The position numbers and the translations under genes were made by a program. 37,935 nt of DNA from CAYUYV01 sp964561475. Lineage in GTDB: Bacteria > Pseudomonadota > Alphaproteobacteria > JAJFIK01. Each line of letters begins with the position of its first letter. Within the stretch, counting starts at the first letter, position 1. The stretch covers positions 1 through 37,935 of the forward strand of contig CAZLPU010000047.1 in the NCBI GenBank assembly GCA_964561475.1, written 5' to 3'. Positions 6,403-14,335 of this stretch are shown here, one piece after another. The notes under the pieces are model-generated. The model did not search any database and had not been told where the DNA came from. It saw nothing but the letters and a program-made list of their open reading frames with translations.

Positions 6403-8847
6403 CTACAGATCTGCGACCAGATCCAGCATGATGGATTCAGTCAAGAATTGCGGCAGAATCATGGGCTCGCTCTCTGACGAGGGGCCATAAAAGACGTAGA
6501 GCGGAACTCCCGGACGGCCAAACCGTTCGAGGGCCGCGGTGATCACCGGGTCCCGGTTGGTCCAGTCGCCCCGCATCACCAGAACATTCGTCGCCTCGAA
6601 CCGGTCGAGGATTTTCTGGCTACGGAACACTGTGTTCTCGTTCACCTTGCAGGTGATGCACCAGGCGGCGGTGAAGTAGACGAAAACCGGCCGGCCCTCG
6701 TCACGCACGCGCGCCAATCGGGCCTCGTCATAGGCCACAGCCCGCAGAGGCACCCCCGAGGTGTCCACAGCGGCAGAACCGCCATCCGCGGATTCACCGG
6801 ATGGGGCCCCTCCGGTCAGGCCCGGCACCGCAGCCAGACCGCCGGCCAGGGCCAGACCACCGGTGAGGACCACGGCCGCCAGCAGACGGCCCGCCGCATG
6901 GCTGGCACCGGTCTCGCCGGTGAGCGGATCCTGGGTCCGGCCAAAGATCCAGGCGGCCAGGGCGACAAGAAAGGCGCCGGCCAGAACCATGGCCAGCCCG
7001 TCCGGACCCAATTGCTGGGTCAGGACCCACAGGAGCCAGCCTGCGGTGGCATACATGGGCCAGGCAAGCATGTGGCGCACCAGATCCATCCAGGGGCCGG
7101 GCCGGGGCAGGAGCGCGAGCAGACCGGGCAGGAAACTCAGGATCAGCCAGGGCAGCGCCATGCCCAATCCCAGCGCGGCGAAGATGGCCAGGGCCTCGAT
7201 TGTGGGCAGGGTCAGGGCCGTGCCGATGGCCAGCCCCATGAACGGCGCCGTGCAGGGACTGGCAACGACCGTGGCCAGAACGCCGGTGAAAAAGGCTCCG
7301 GACAGGCCCGGTTGAGCGCCCAGCCCCCCGCCAAGCCCCATGACCGACCGGCCCACATCAAACACCCCGGACAGGTTCAGGCCGATGGCCATCATCAGAT
7401 AGAAAAGAAGAGCAACAACCACCGGTGACTGGAGCTGGAACCCCCAGCCGATCTGCTCACCGCCCGCCCGCAAGCCGATCAGGAGCCCCGCAAGGGCCAG
7501 AAAACTCAAAATCACGCCGGCGGTGAACGCCATGCCATGGGCGCGCACGATCCACGGAGCCTCCCGGGCGGCCGCCACAAAGCCGAAGGCTTTCATAAAG
7601 AGAACCGGGAAAACACAGGGCATGAGATTGAGGATCAGCCCCCCCAGCAGGGCAAATCCGAGCAGCACATGAAACGGCGGCAGATCCGCCGGACCATTGC
7701 CACCAGCCCCCCCCACACCGGCGATTCCAGGGGCCGCAACCGCGCCCCAGGTCTCCGGAATGGATCCGGCCTGGGCCTCGACCAACACGGATCTGAGGAC
7801 CAGTTCGCCGGAGCTGCGGTCATGGAGGACCAGAACACCCTCGACGGTTTCGGGCAGGGCGTCGGGCCGGTTGGTCAGCCGGAAACCCGCACCGGTGGAG
7901 ACGGTGAACCCACCAGCGCCATGGCGCAGAACCTGATCATCGGCATTGACGATGATGCCGTCCTGGTAGGGGAAGAACGCTGCACTTTCGATCAGGCCGG
8001 GGCCGAAGCCTTCCGCAAGGCCCGGTGCATCCAGGCCAAAGGTCACCTGTTCGCCGTCCAGGGCATAGCGGGCGGGCCAGGGCGAAGGTCCGGGAAGGGA
8101 CCGGGTGGTCTCCTCGATCAGGGTCTGGGCATCCTGGTCAATTTCGGCGTTGCCCGGCACCACGGGCAGCACCAGTTCGACCTCGCCGTCCTGGGGAATG
8201 CAGATATCGGCACAAACCAGCCAATAGACTTTAGCCCTCAAGCGCACGACGCTTCCGGCTTCGAGCCCCGGCGCCACCGTGACCGGGACCGTGAACACCA
8301 CGTCCTTCTCATAACCGAAATTCACCAGGGGGCCGTAGGGCAGACGGCTGGGCGCGGGCCAGGCGATGTCTCCCGCCTCGACACCCTCGGGAAGGTCCCA
8401 GACGATCTGGGTCGGCTCGCCGGAGTCGCCAGGATTGCGCCAGTAGGTGTGCCAGCCCTCGATGATTTTCTGGCGCAGCGCGACCCGGAAAGATCCGCCT
8501 TGCGCGGGAACGCTCTCCCATTCGGATAGGAGGATGGCTTCGACCTGGTCAGTCTTATGGACGGCGGAAACCGGGTCAGTTTCCTGAGCGCCCGTGCCCG
8601 AGACCATATCCGCAAGAAAGGGGGACGCACTGTCCTGGCCAGCCAGCGCCTGTTGTGGCCGTGAGACGAAGACATCCGGCCCGCCAGATCCATCACCGTC
8701 CGGTTGGGGGCGGTCCATCTGAGCGGAGGCCGGAAGCAGACTGCCGGCCACAAGAGCCAGCGCCGCCAGGATCCATAGGCAGAGCCCGAGGAAGACCCTG
8801 TCTGCCTTGCCGTCCCGTCTCACATCACCGCTCGCTATCCGTGTCAT
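6403..8847 (-). CDS. DsbD/ScsB-family thiol:disulfide interchange protein
   Basis: An 814-aa inner-membrane electron transporter that moves reducing power from cytoplasmic thioredoxin to the periplasm. Order of parts: signal peptide or first membrane segment (LWILAALALVAGSLLPASA); periplasmic N-terminal domain with the Cys pair CADIC (Cys212, Cys216); a multi-span DsbD membrane core with one Cys in LMPCVFP (Cys411) and one in ASPCTAPF (Cys532); and a C-terminal periplasmic thioredoxin domain with AAWCITCK (Cys730, Cys733). The N-terminal Cys arrangement and overall size suit the ScsB-like branch better than classical DsbD. ATG 8847 is used; GAGGAGA lies 11 nt upstream, and an in-frame TTG at 8853 is the alternative. 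It heads a two-gene unit with the redoxin downstream and is divergent from the oxidoreductase at 9057. Confidence 0.93.
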   Translation of the reverse strand: MTRIASGDVRRDGKADRVFLGLCLWILAALALVAGSLLPASAQMDRPQPDGDGSGGPDVFVSRPQQALAGQDSASPFLADMVSGTGAQETDPVSAVHKTDQVEAILLSEWESVPAQGGSFRVALRQKIIEGWHTYWRNPGDSGEPTQIVWDLPEGVEAGDIAWPAPSRLPYGPLVNFGYEKDVVFTVPVTVAPGLEAGSVVRLRAKVYWLVCADICIPQDGEVELVLPVVPGNAEIDQDAQTLIEETTRSLPGPSPWPARYALDGEQVTFGLDAPGLAEGFGPGLIESAAFFPYQDGIIVNADDQVLRHGAGGFTVSTGAGFRLTNRPDALPETVEGVLVLHDRSSGELVLRSVLVEAQAGSIPETWGAVAAPGIAGVGGAGGNGPADLPPFHVLLGFALLGGLILNLMPCVFPVLFMKAFGFVAAAREAPWIVRAHGMAFTAGVILSFLALAGLLIGLRAGGEQIGWGFQLQSPVVVALLFYLMMAIGLNLSGVFDVGRSVMGLGGGLGAQPGLSGAFFTGVLATVVASPCTAPFMGLAIGTALTLPTIEALAIFAALGLGMALPWLILSFLPGLLALLPRPGPWMDLVRHMLAWPMYATAGWLLWVLTQQLGPDGLAMVLAGAFLVALAAWIFGRTQDPLTGETGASHAAGRLLAAVVLTGGLALAGGLAAVPGLTGGAPSGESADGGSAAVDTSGVPLRAVAYDEARLARVRDEGRPVFVYFTAAWCITCKVNENTVFRSQKILDRFEATNVLVMRGDWTNRDPVITAALERFGRPGVPLYVFYGPSSESEPMILPQFLTESIMLDLVADL

Positions 8848-8920
8848 CGTCAAAACCGTCTCCTCGCCGCCGCCCGCGCACGGGATCCCTGGAGGCGCTC
8901 TGCCCAGGGCTGGAATATCC

Positions 8921-8946
8921 CGCTATGGTTACCCCTACACATAGCG
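8921..8946. promoter_or_regulatory. Candidate operator in divergent promoter region
   Basis: Perfect 7-bp arms CGCTATG (8921-8927) and CATAGCG (8940-8946) with a 12-nt centre. It lies between the divergent DsbD-like gene (start 8847) and oxidoreductase gene (start 9057). The size suits a dimeric repressor site, but no regulator gene is adjacent. Confidence 0.4.
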
Positions 8947-9056
8947 CGGACTGGCCATCCGGGCATATCGCGATCCCGCGATCAACACTGGGCCCATGGG
9001 CACTCGTCCGCCAAAGGCCGGGGCAGCGCATAAAGACCGCGTAAAGGGAGAAGGAA

Positions 9057-10082
9057 ATGACCCGCATCAACAGACAATGGATTCTGGCCAACCGGCCCGT
9101 GGGCGATATCCGCGAAGGCGACCTGAAACTGGTGGAAACACCAGCCACGGAACCGGGCGCCGGCGAGATCCTGGTGCGCAATGTCTATCTCTCCCTGGAT
9201 CCAACCAACCGCATCTGGATGTCCGACCGGGATCAATACATGCCTCCCGTGGAGATCGGTGAGGTCATGCGCGGCGGCACCCTGGGTGTGGTGGAGGCTT
9301 CCGCCCATCCGGACTATGCCCCCGGTGATCTGGTGATGCCGGGCCTTGGGAACTGGCAGGATTATGTGACCGTGCCCGGGGATATGGCGCGCAAACTGCC
9401 CCAGGGGCTGGGCATTCCCCTGGATGCCTGGATGAGTGTTCTGGGCATGACCGGCGCCACCGCCTATTTCGGCCTGATGGATATCGGCCAGCCCAAACCG
9501 GGGGAGACCTTGGTGGTATCCGCCGCCGCGGGCGCCGTGGGGTCCATTGTGGGCCAGATGGGCAAGATTGCCGGGTGCCGGGTCATCGGTCTGGCGGGGA
9601 CGGACGACAAATGCCGTCATGTGGTGGAGGACCTCGGATTTGACGCCTGCATCAATTACCGGACGGAACCGGTTCTGGAACGCCTGAAAACCCTGTGCCC
9701 GGACGGCATCGATATTGATTTCGAGAATGTCGGCGGGGCAATCATGGATGATATCTTCACCCTTCTGAACGACTACGCCAGGGTGGTTCTGTGCGGGCTC
9801 ATTTCCTCCTATAATGCGACGGACCCGGTGCCCGGCCCCTATAATTTCAGCATGCTGCTGATGCGGCGGGTCCGGCTCCAGGGCTTCATCGTGTCGGACT
9901 ACTTCCCCCGCATGGGCGAGTTCATCCAGGAAGCAGGCCAATGGCTGGCCGAGGGCAAGCTCCAATACCGCACCGATATTGTGGATGGACTTGAAAACGC
10001 GCCCACGGCGGTGCAAAGGCTGTTCACCGGCGAGAATCTCGGCAAGCTCCTGATCCGGGTATCACCGGAACCGGCGGCCTGA
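9057..10082 (+). CDS. NADP-dependent medium-chain oxidoreductase, CurA-like
   Basis: A 341-aa zinc-free medium-chain dehydrogenase/reductase of the CurA / leukotriene B4 dehydrogenase-like group, enzymes that reduce activated C=C bonds of enones with NADPH. The N-terminal signature is typical: RQWILANRPVG, then VYLSLDPTNRIWM, with no zinc ligands. The nucleotide-binding motif is SAAAGAVGSIVGQMGKIAGCRVIGLAG near residues 157-183, followed by DFENVGGAIMDDIF and a C-terminal YRTDIVDGLENAP segment. The length matches the family. ATG 9057 follows GGGAGAAGGA closely. It is followed by an intrinsic terminator at 10140-10166, so it is probably monocistronic. The physiological substrate cannot be told from sequence. 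Confidence 0.92.
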   Translation: MTRINRQWILANRPVGDIREGDLKLVETPATEPGAGEILVRNVYLSLDPTNRIWMSDRDQYMPPVEIGEVMRGGTLGVVEASAHPDYAPGDLVMPGLGNWQDYVTVPGDMARKLPQGLGIPLDAWMSVLGMTGATAYFGLMDIGQPKPGETLVVSAAAGAVGSIVGQMGKIAGCRVIGLAGTDDKCRHVVEDLGFDACINYRTEPVLERLKTLCPDGIDIDFENVGGAIMDDIFTLLNDYARVVLCGLISSYNATDPVPGPYNFSMLLMRRVRLQGFIVSDYFPRMGEFIQEAGQWLAEGKLQYRTDIVDGLENAPTAVQRLFTGENLGKLLIRVSPEPAA

Positions 10083-10139
10083 CCGGTCGCGCTACCGCCC
10101 CCGGCCCCTTGAACGGGGCAATCGAAGACACAATAGGAC

Positions 10140-10166
10140 AGGGATGAGGACCCGTCTCATCCCTTT
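10140..10166 (+). terminator. Intrinsic terminator after the oxidoreductase gene
   Basis: AGGGATGAG (10140-10148) pairs perfectly with CTCATCCCT (10156-10164) around GACCCGT, followed by TTTGAT. The hairpin covers the ATG at 10144, which argues against an early start for the next gene. A smaller GCCCC/GGGGC hairpin lies just upstream near 10104-10119. Confidence 0.7.
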
Positions 10167-10212
10167 GATAAGCCCATTATCCGCAGGGCAGAAGGATCAC
10201 AGGGACACCGCA

Positions 10213-10701
10213 ATGGCCGAAAAGCAGGCTGAAAATCCGGAACCGTCTGAAGACCCGGAACCCTCGGCGGATGAGGTGGAAATCCTCGTGGTCGATGATC
10301 CGACGCCGGGCGAAATCGGCGTCATTGACCGGGGTCTGACGGACCACGCCGAACAGGTCGCCGAGCCGTTCGGTCTTGAAAAAATCGGCATCCTGCTCCG
10401 GGACGGGGAGGAAAATGTGGTGGGCGGCCTGATCGCCGACGTGTATGGCCCCCATGGGGCCTGCCATATCAAGGACCTGTGGGTGGCGGAAGCATTGCGG
10501 GGCTGTGGAGCCGGCAGTGCGCTGATGGAGCGGCTGGAAGAAGAAGTGCGCGGCAGGGGGTGCCGACTGGTCCATGTGGACACATTCGACTTTCAGGCCC
10601 AGGGGTTTTATGAGCGCCACGGCTTTACCGTGTTCGGTTCCGTGACCTACCCCAAGACCGGCAGAACCCGGCATTTCATGTCCAAGACGCTGGCTCTTTG
10701 A
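10213..10701 (+). CDS. GNAT-family N-acetyltransferase
   Basis: A 162-aa single-domain GNAT enzyme that transfers acetyl from acetyl-CoA to an amine of unknown identity. The first 25 residues are Glu/Pro-rich and likely flexible. The core shows the usual order: a beta-strand VVGGLIADVYG, then IKDLWVAEALRGCGAGSALMERLE containing the acetyl-CoA pyrophosphate loop (RGCGAGS), then VHVDTFDFQAQGFYERHGF and the closing strand TRHFMSKTL. ATG 10213 was chosen because the in-frame ATG at 10144 lies inside the preceding terminator hairpin; the ribosome site here is only modest (GGGAC). Substrate unknown; free amino-acid, antibiotic and protein N-termini are all possible. Confidence 0.87.
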   Translation: MAEKQAENPEPSEDPEPSADEVEILVVDDPTPGEIGVIDRGLTDHAEQVAEPFGLEKIGILLRDGEENVVGGLIADVYGPHGACHIKDLWVAEALRGCGAGSALMERLEEEVRGRGCRLVHVDTFDFQAQGFYERHGFTVFGSVTYPKTGRTRHFMSKTLAL

Positions 10702-10850
10702 AGTTTCAGGCCTGAAGGGGCGATCCTGGCGGAACCCCTGACGGTTGATCTGCGTTTCGGGGATTGAATCTTGCATAGCCCAGTTTGGGGTGCGCTTAGC
10801 GGTGCCATGCACCGTGTGGAAGGCCGGCGGAGATAGGGGAGACTGGGTCC

Positions 10851-11840
10851 ATGGTGAGATGGTCAGGGAACCATTGCGGCAACGGCGCGGATTTGCGTTC
10901 TGGCAACGGGGCGCGGTCGCGGGTTCAAGGCGTTATGCTGACCAGTCTTCTCGCAGCCGCCCTCACCTTCTGTGCCGTGCAAACCCTCCCGGCGTGGGAA
11001 GCGGCCGCACAGTCACAAGACGACCAGGAACCAAGCGTCAGCGCCTTGGCGGACGAGGTGCAATCCATCGATCTGGGTGCAGGCAATGGCAACGCCCTTT
11101 CGGACATGCACGCCCAGAGCGCCCAGGCCCTCGGCCTCAAGGTCGTAGCGCCATCGGGCTTTTGCAGCATCTTCGATCTTGAGGACTATGCGGGCTACAC
11201 GCGCATGGTCTATGAGCAGATGCGCCGGTCGAGCAATCACGTCATCGACATTGCCGTGCCCTGTGACAGCGTGGATCTGATCCACCGGCCGCCGGAGGAA
11301 CAGACGGGCTTTCCCCAGTGGATCATCCTGGCGAGTTATCTGAGCGAAGACGGCAAGATCGTCGAGAATGCCCAGATGGAGCCGGAGGCGTTTTTCGAAA
11401 ACCTCCTTGAGGAGATCAAGTCCCAGGAAAATACACTGGACGCCCTGCTGAGTGAGGACAGCGCCAACCGCCCGACCTTCTCGGAACCAGTGACCACCGG
11501 CGATGCGATTTACTGGCCGTTGCTGCTGGAACTCAACAACGGACCCCAGAGCACGCCGGTGCGGGGCGTGGCGGCGGTGACCCTGGTGGATCGCACACCC
11601 CTCGCCGCCTACTGGTATGCGAATCAGGCCCAGGTCCCCCGTCCCTTCGACGACATTCTCGAGGATCAGAAAGGCCTGGTGGGCGATCTGATCGCGACCA
11701 ACGGGGAGTACAGGTCTCCCCGGCCCTGGTTCCTGGATGGTCCGGGTTTTACGGTGACCGCCGCCATCATTGGCGGTCTTGCCGGGCTCCTTCTGAGTAT
11801 CGGTGCTCTTGCTCTCTGGCGGCGGAGCAAGGCCGCCTGA
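10851..11840 (+). CDS. Exported, C-terminally anchored protein of unknown function
   Basis: I do not recognise the family. The 329-aa protein has a long Arg-rich N-region, then a hydrophobic segment (VMLTSLLAAALTFCAVQTL) ending in an AAAQ-type cleavage region. The mature domain (about 250 aa) begins after QSQDDQEPSVSAL and carries two Cys (GFCSIF, VPCDSV). It ends with a membrane span (FTVTAAIIGGLAGLLLSIGALAL) and a short positively charged tail (WRRSKAA), typical of a periplasmic domain tethered to the inner membrane. ATG 10851 has GGGGAGA at good spacing; ATG 10935 would give a more ordinary signal peptide but has a poor site. A second exported unknown follows 65 bp downstream, suggesting an operon. 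Confidence 0.78.
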   Translation: MVRWSGNHCGNGADLRSGNGARSRVQGVMLTSLLAAALTFCAVQTLPAWEAAAQSQDDQEPSVSALADEVQSIDLGAGNGNALSDMHAQSAQALGLKVVAPSGFCSIFDLEDYAGYTRMVYEQMRRSSNHVIDIAVPCDSVDLIHRPPEEQTGFPQWIILASYLSEDGKIVENAQMEPEAFFENLLEEIKSQENTLDALLSEDSANRPTFSEPVTTGDAIYWPLLLELNNGPQSTPVRGVAAVTLVDRTPLAAYWYANQAQVPRPFDDILEDQKGLVGDLIATNGEYRSPRPWFLDGPGFTVTAAIIGGLAGLLLSIGALALWRRSKAA

Positions 11841-11905
11841 GCCAACCGTTCATACCCTCTCAAGACCTTCGTGTTTGACTCAATCCTGTCATAACGGAGG
11901 TTCCC

Positions 11906-12475
11906 ATGTTTTCCATTGCCCGTCTGACATCCGCTGTTGCGCTGACCGCCCTCGCTGCGGCGGTCTTTGTGCCATTGCCCTGGCATGCCCTTGCGGGACC
12001 GTGGACCGGTGCCGTCCAGCTTCGTGCCGGGGAGGGACCGCAAGCCAGCAACACGCTGGAGCAGACGGACGTGGAGCGATTCGAACAGACGCTATCGGCG
12101 GCCCTGCTTGGGTGGGCGGGCCGGCTCCAGGATGAAGGGCTATGGTCCCAGGCGGAATTCCTGACCATTCAGGCCCTGGCCGCAGGCCGGGGAGAGCATC
12201 GCAGGCCCCAGCCCCTTCTCGGCGCTGCCACCCAGGACGCACCGGCCCTTGCCATGGCCCGGGCGGAACTTCAGACGCTGACAGGGCAGGACGCATTTTG
12301 GGCCATTGCCCACCACGGCGGGGTTGCTGCACCCCGGGATCTGGCGGAAGCCGTCGCGGCGGTCGAGTGCTGGAGCATGCTCGCCGTGGAGGCGGCAAAC
12401 CGTCCGATCATGGAAGCCTGTCGGACCGCCGCGATCCATGCCCTTGCGCGGCTGGCCGGACCATCGACATCCTGA
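11906..12475 (+). CDS. Exported helical protein of unknown function
   Basis: A 189-aa protein with a classical signal peptide (RLTSAVALTALAAAVFVPL, cleavage after HALAG or nearby). The mature part is Ala/Leu-rich and predicted helical, with two Cys (VECWSM, MEACRT). It has no motif that I can assign. ATG 11906 follows TAACGGAGG at ideal spacing. It lies 65 bp after the membrane-anchored unknown and is probably co-transcribed with it; the two may work together in the periplasm. A weak hairpin, CGGAG/CTCCG, follows at 12503-12516. Confidence 0.78.
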   Translation: MFSIARLTSAVALTALAAAVFVPLPWHALAGPWTGAVQLRAGEGPQASNTLEQTDVERFEQTLSAALLGWAGRLQDEGLWSQAEFLTIQALAAGRGEHRRPQPLLGAATQDAPALAMARAELQTLTGQDAFWAIAHHGGVAAPRDLAEAVAAVECWSMLAVEAANRPIMEACRTAAIHALARLAGPSTS

Positions 12476-12876
12476 CCGTTCAAAACCCTTCTGCCCCACG
12501 ATCGGAGCGGGCTCCGTCCGTCTGAATGGTGTCTCCAAACCGTGATTCCGTCCGCTTCCGTTCATTTTCCTTGAACTTAACATTGAAAACCGTGGTTTGA
12601 AGCTGTTTCCCTCCGCCGGATCCGGCGATCCGCCATTTCCCCGACCCGTTCAGCGCTCAATTGTGGACAGGCTCTGAAAATCCGTCTTCCATCCGTGTCA
12701 ACGGGCCTTACATGGTGTATTCCCAGGCTCCATTGGTAGCGCGCCCCGCTGGTATGGGGTCAGGCGGCATTGTTGCGTATGGGGTCCGGTCTGAGGAACA
12801 TCAGAACCCGGTCCGACACTCCAACACGACTTGGGCCGCCTGCATTGTGGCATTCGGAACGGGAGTACGATCCGTC
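12476..12876. other. Intergenic region, nothing firm
   Basis: About 400 bp. A weak hairpin (CGGAGC-GG-GCTCCG, 12503-12516) may end the preceding pair of genes. The frame of the next gene is open back to 12661, but the peptide encoded upstream of 12877 does not belong to the GNAT fold. No RNA gene was recognised. Confidence 0.45.
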
Positions 12877-13335
12877 ATGACGGCGGTCCGCATCCGCCCG
12901 GCAAGTCGGGAAGACGTTGAGCAGCTCACGGAAACCGCCGTGCGGTCCTGGAGGCATGCCTATCAAGGTGTGCTGACGGCGCAAGCCGTGGCGGAGGGGC
13001 CGAGCCGTTTGCGCCGGGCCATCGCCGAGGACTGGCGGGATATTTTCGTCGCCCAGGCCGGAGGGCAGATCGTCGGCTATTTCGACTTCGACCCCGGGAC
13101 CAGCCATATCCGCCGCATCTATGTGGACCCCAATCACCACCGCAGGGGGATCGGCAGCCTGATGATCGAGGCGGCCCTCGATATCATGCGCGATCGCGGC
13201 TTTAACCTGGCCACCATTGACGTTGTGGAAGGGACCAATGCGCCTGACTTCCACCGCGCCCTGGGCTGGCGGGAAGTCAGCCGGGAACAGACCCCCGATG
13301 GGGTTCTGGTCATCTCCATGATGAAAGATCTCTGA
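12877..13335 (+). CDS. GNAT-family N-acetyltransferase
   Basis: A 152-aa acetyltransferase, distinct in sequence from the one at 10213. The start TAVRIRPASREDVEQLTETAVRSWRHAY is the classic opening of stand-alone GNAT enzymes. The acetyl-CoA loop is seen in IRRIYVDPNHHRRGIGSLMIEAAL (RRGIG). The C-terminal part ATIDVVEGTNAPDFHRALGWREV is the usual last helix and strand. ATG 12877 follows GGGAG with about 11 nt spacing; the frame upstream is open but lacks fold-compatible sequence. It is apparently monocistronic. The substrate is not inferable. Confidence 0.88.
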   Translation: MTAVRIRPASREDVEQLTETAVRSWRHAYQGVLTAQAVAEGPSRLRRAIAEDWRDIFVAQAGGQIVGYFDFDPGTSHIRRIYVDPNHHRRGIGSLMIEAALDIMRDRGFNLATIDVVEGTNAPDFHRALGWREVSREQTPDGVLVISMMKDL

Positions 13336-13365
13336 CCGTCAGAGCCTCACGAGCGTGACGCTGCC

Positions 13366-13425
13366 TTGGGGGTTGGCTTGGGGGTCGGCCTGGGGCGGCG
13401 TCTGCCTGGGAGGGTGGGCCTGTGC
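13366..13425 (+). other. G-rich tract with G-quadruplex potential
   Basis: Runs of 3-5 G recur on the + strand with short spacers (GGGGG, GG, GGGGG, GG, GGGG, then GGG-A-GGG-T-GGG), upstream of the carbonic anhydrase gene. The sequence could form a G-quadruplex in DNA or RNA; no function is shown. Confidence 0.35.
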
Positions 13426-13579
13426 CTATGGCGTAGGCTTACCCGCTGGGCTGGTGTGACTTGCGTTCGCTTATGGACGTCATTCTTGTTCTGTGGCGCA
13501 ATATGGGGCTTTGGGAGCACGCTACGGGCTGTTCGGGCATGGACACAGCCGCAATCACAACTAAAGGCAGAAAAGACCC

Positions 13580-14179
13580 ATGGTAGAGACGCTTCTGCGG
13601 AACAATCGGCAATGGGCCGCGAACCGGCTGGAAACGGACCCCGACTATTTCTCCCGCCTCGTGAATGTTCAGACCCCCCGTTATCTCTGGATTGGCTGTT
13701 CCGACAGCCGGGTGCCCGCGAATGTCATCGTGGGTCTGGAGCCCGGCGAAGTGTTCGTCCACCGCAATGTCGCCAATGTGGTCCACCCCAGCGACTTGAA
13801 TTGCCTGTCGGTGCTGCAATATGCGGTTGACGTCCTGCAAGTGACCCGGGTGATAGTCTGCGGCCATTATGGATGCGGCGGGGTGCGGGCCGCCCTTGAG
13901 GGTGTCACCGACGGCCTTCTGCCCTACTGGCTGCGGCCAATCGGAGATATCGCCGACCGGGAAGTGGCGGAACTGCGCCGGTTCGAAGGTGAACGGGACC
14001 GGGTGAACCGCCTTTGCGAACTGAATGTGGTGGCCCAGGTGCGCCAAGTCTCCGAGACGCCGATCATGCAAAACGCTTGGAGGCGGGGCCAGGATGTGGA
14101 AGTCCATGGCCTGATCTATGACCTGGCTGATGGCCTTTTGCGGGATCTGAACTGCACCTGGCCGCCACGCAGGCGGTGA
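13580..14179 (+). CDS. Beta-class carbonic anhydrase
   Basis: A 199-aa zinc enzyme that interconverts CO2 and bicarbonate, usually cytoplasmic. The zinc ligands and catalytic dyad are all present: Cys40 with Asp42 and Arg44 in GCSDSRVPA, and His96 and Cys99 in GHYGCGGV. The helix HRNVANVVHPSDLNCLSVLQYAV and the C-terminal pattern VEVHGLIYDLADGLL are typical of the bacterial Can-like type. Length is slightly short but complete. ATG 13580 follows an A/G-rich site (GGCAGAAAAGA). It sits before the M20 peptidase gene, 156 bp away, with no terminator seen between; joint transcription is possible, but no functional link is evident. Confidence 0.96.
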   Translation: MVETLLRNNRQWAANRLETDPDYFSRLVNVQTPRYLWIGCSDSRVPANVIVGLEPGEVFVHRNVANVVHPSDLNCLSVLQYAVDVLQVTRVIVCGHYGCGGVRAALEGVTDGLLPYWLRPIGDIADREVAELRRFEGERDRVNRLCELNVVAQVRQVSETPIMQNAWRRGQDVEVHGLIYDLADGLLRDLNCTWPPRRR

Positions 14180-14335
14180 CAGGCGAAGCGCGGTTCGGGA
14201 TTGCCGGGACGACCACCACCATGCATCAGCCTTGAGGCCCTCCCAACGAAAGGCCCCCCAACACAGCGTCGTGCGAAAATCAGCGCAAAGACCGGGGCAA
14301 AACCGTGGGGCCTCCAACAAAGCCAAAGGACAACC

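Noticed and set aside
7537..8529. 330-codon rightward frame
   Set aside because: Antisense of the DsbD/ScsB gene.
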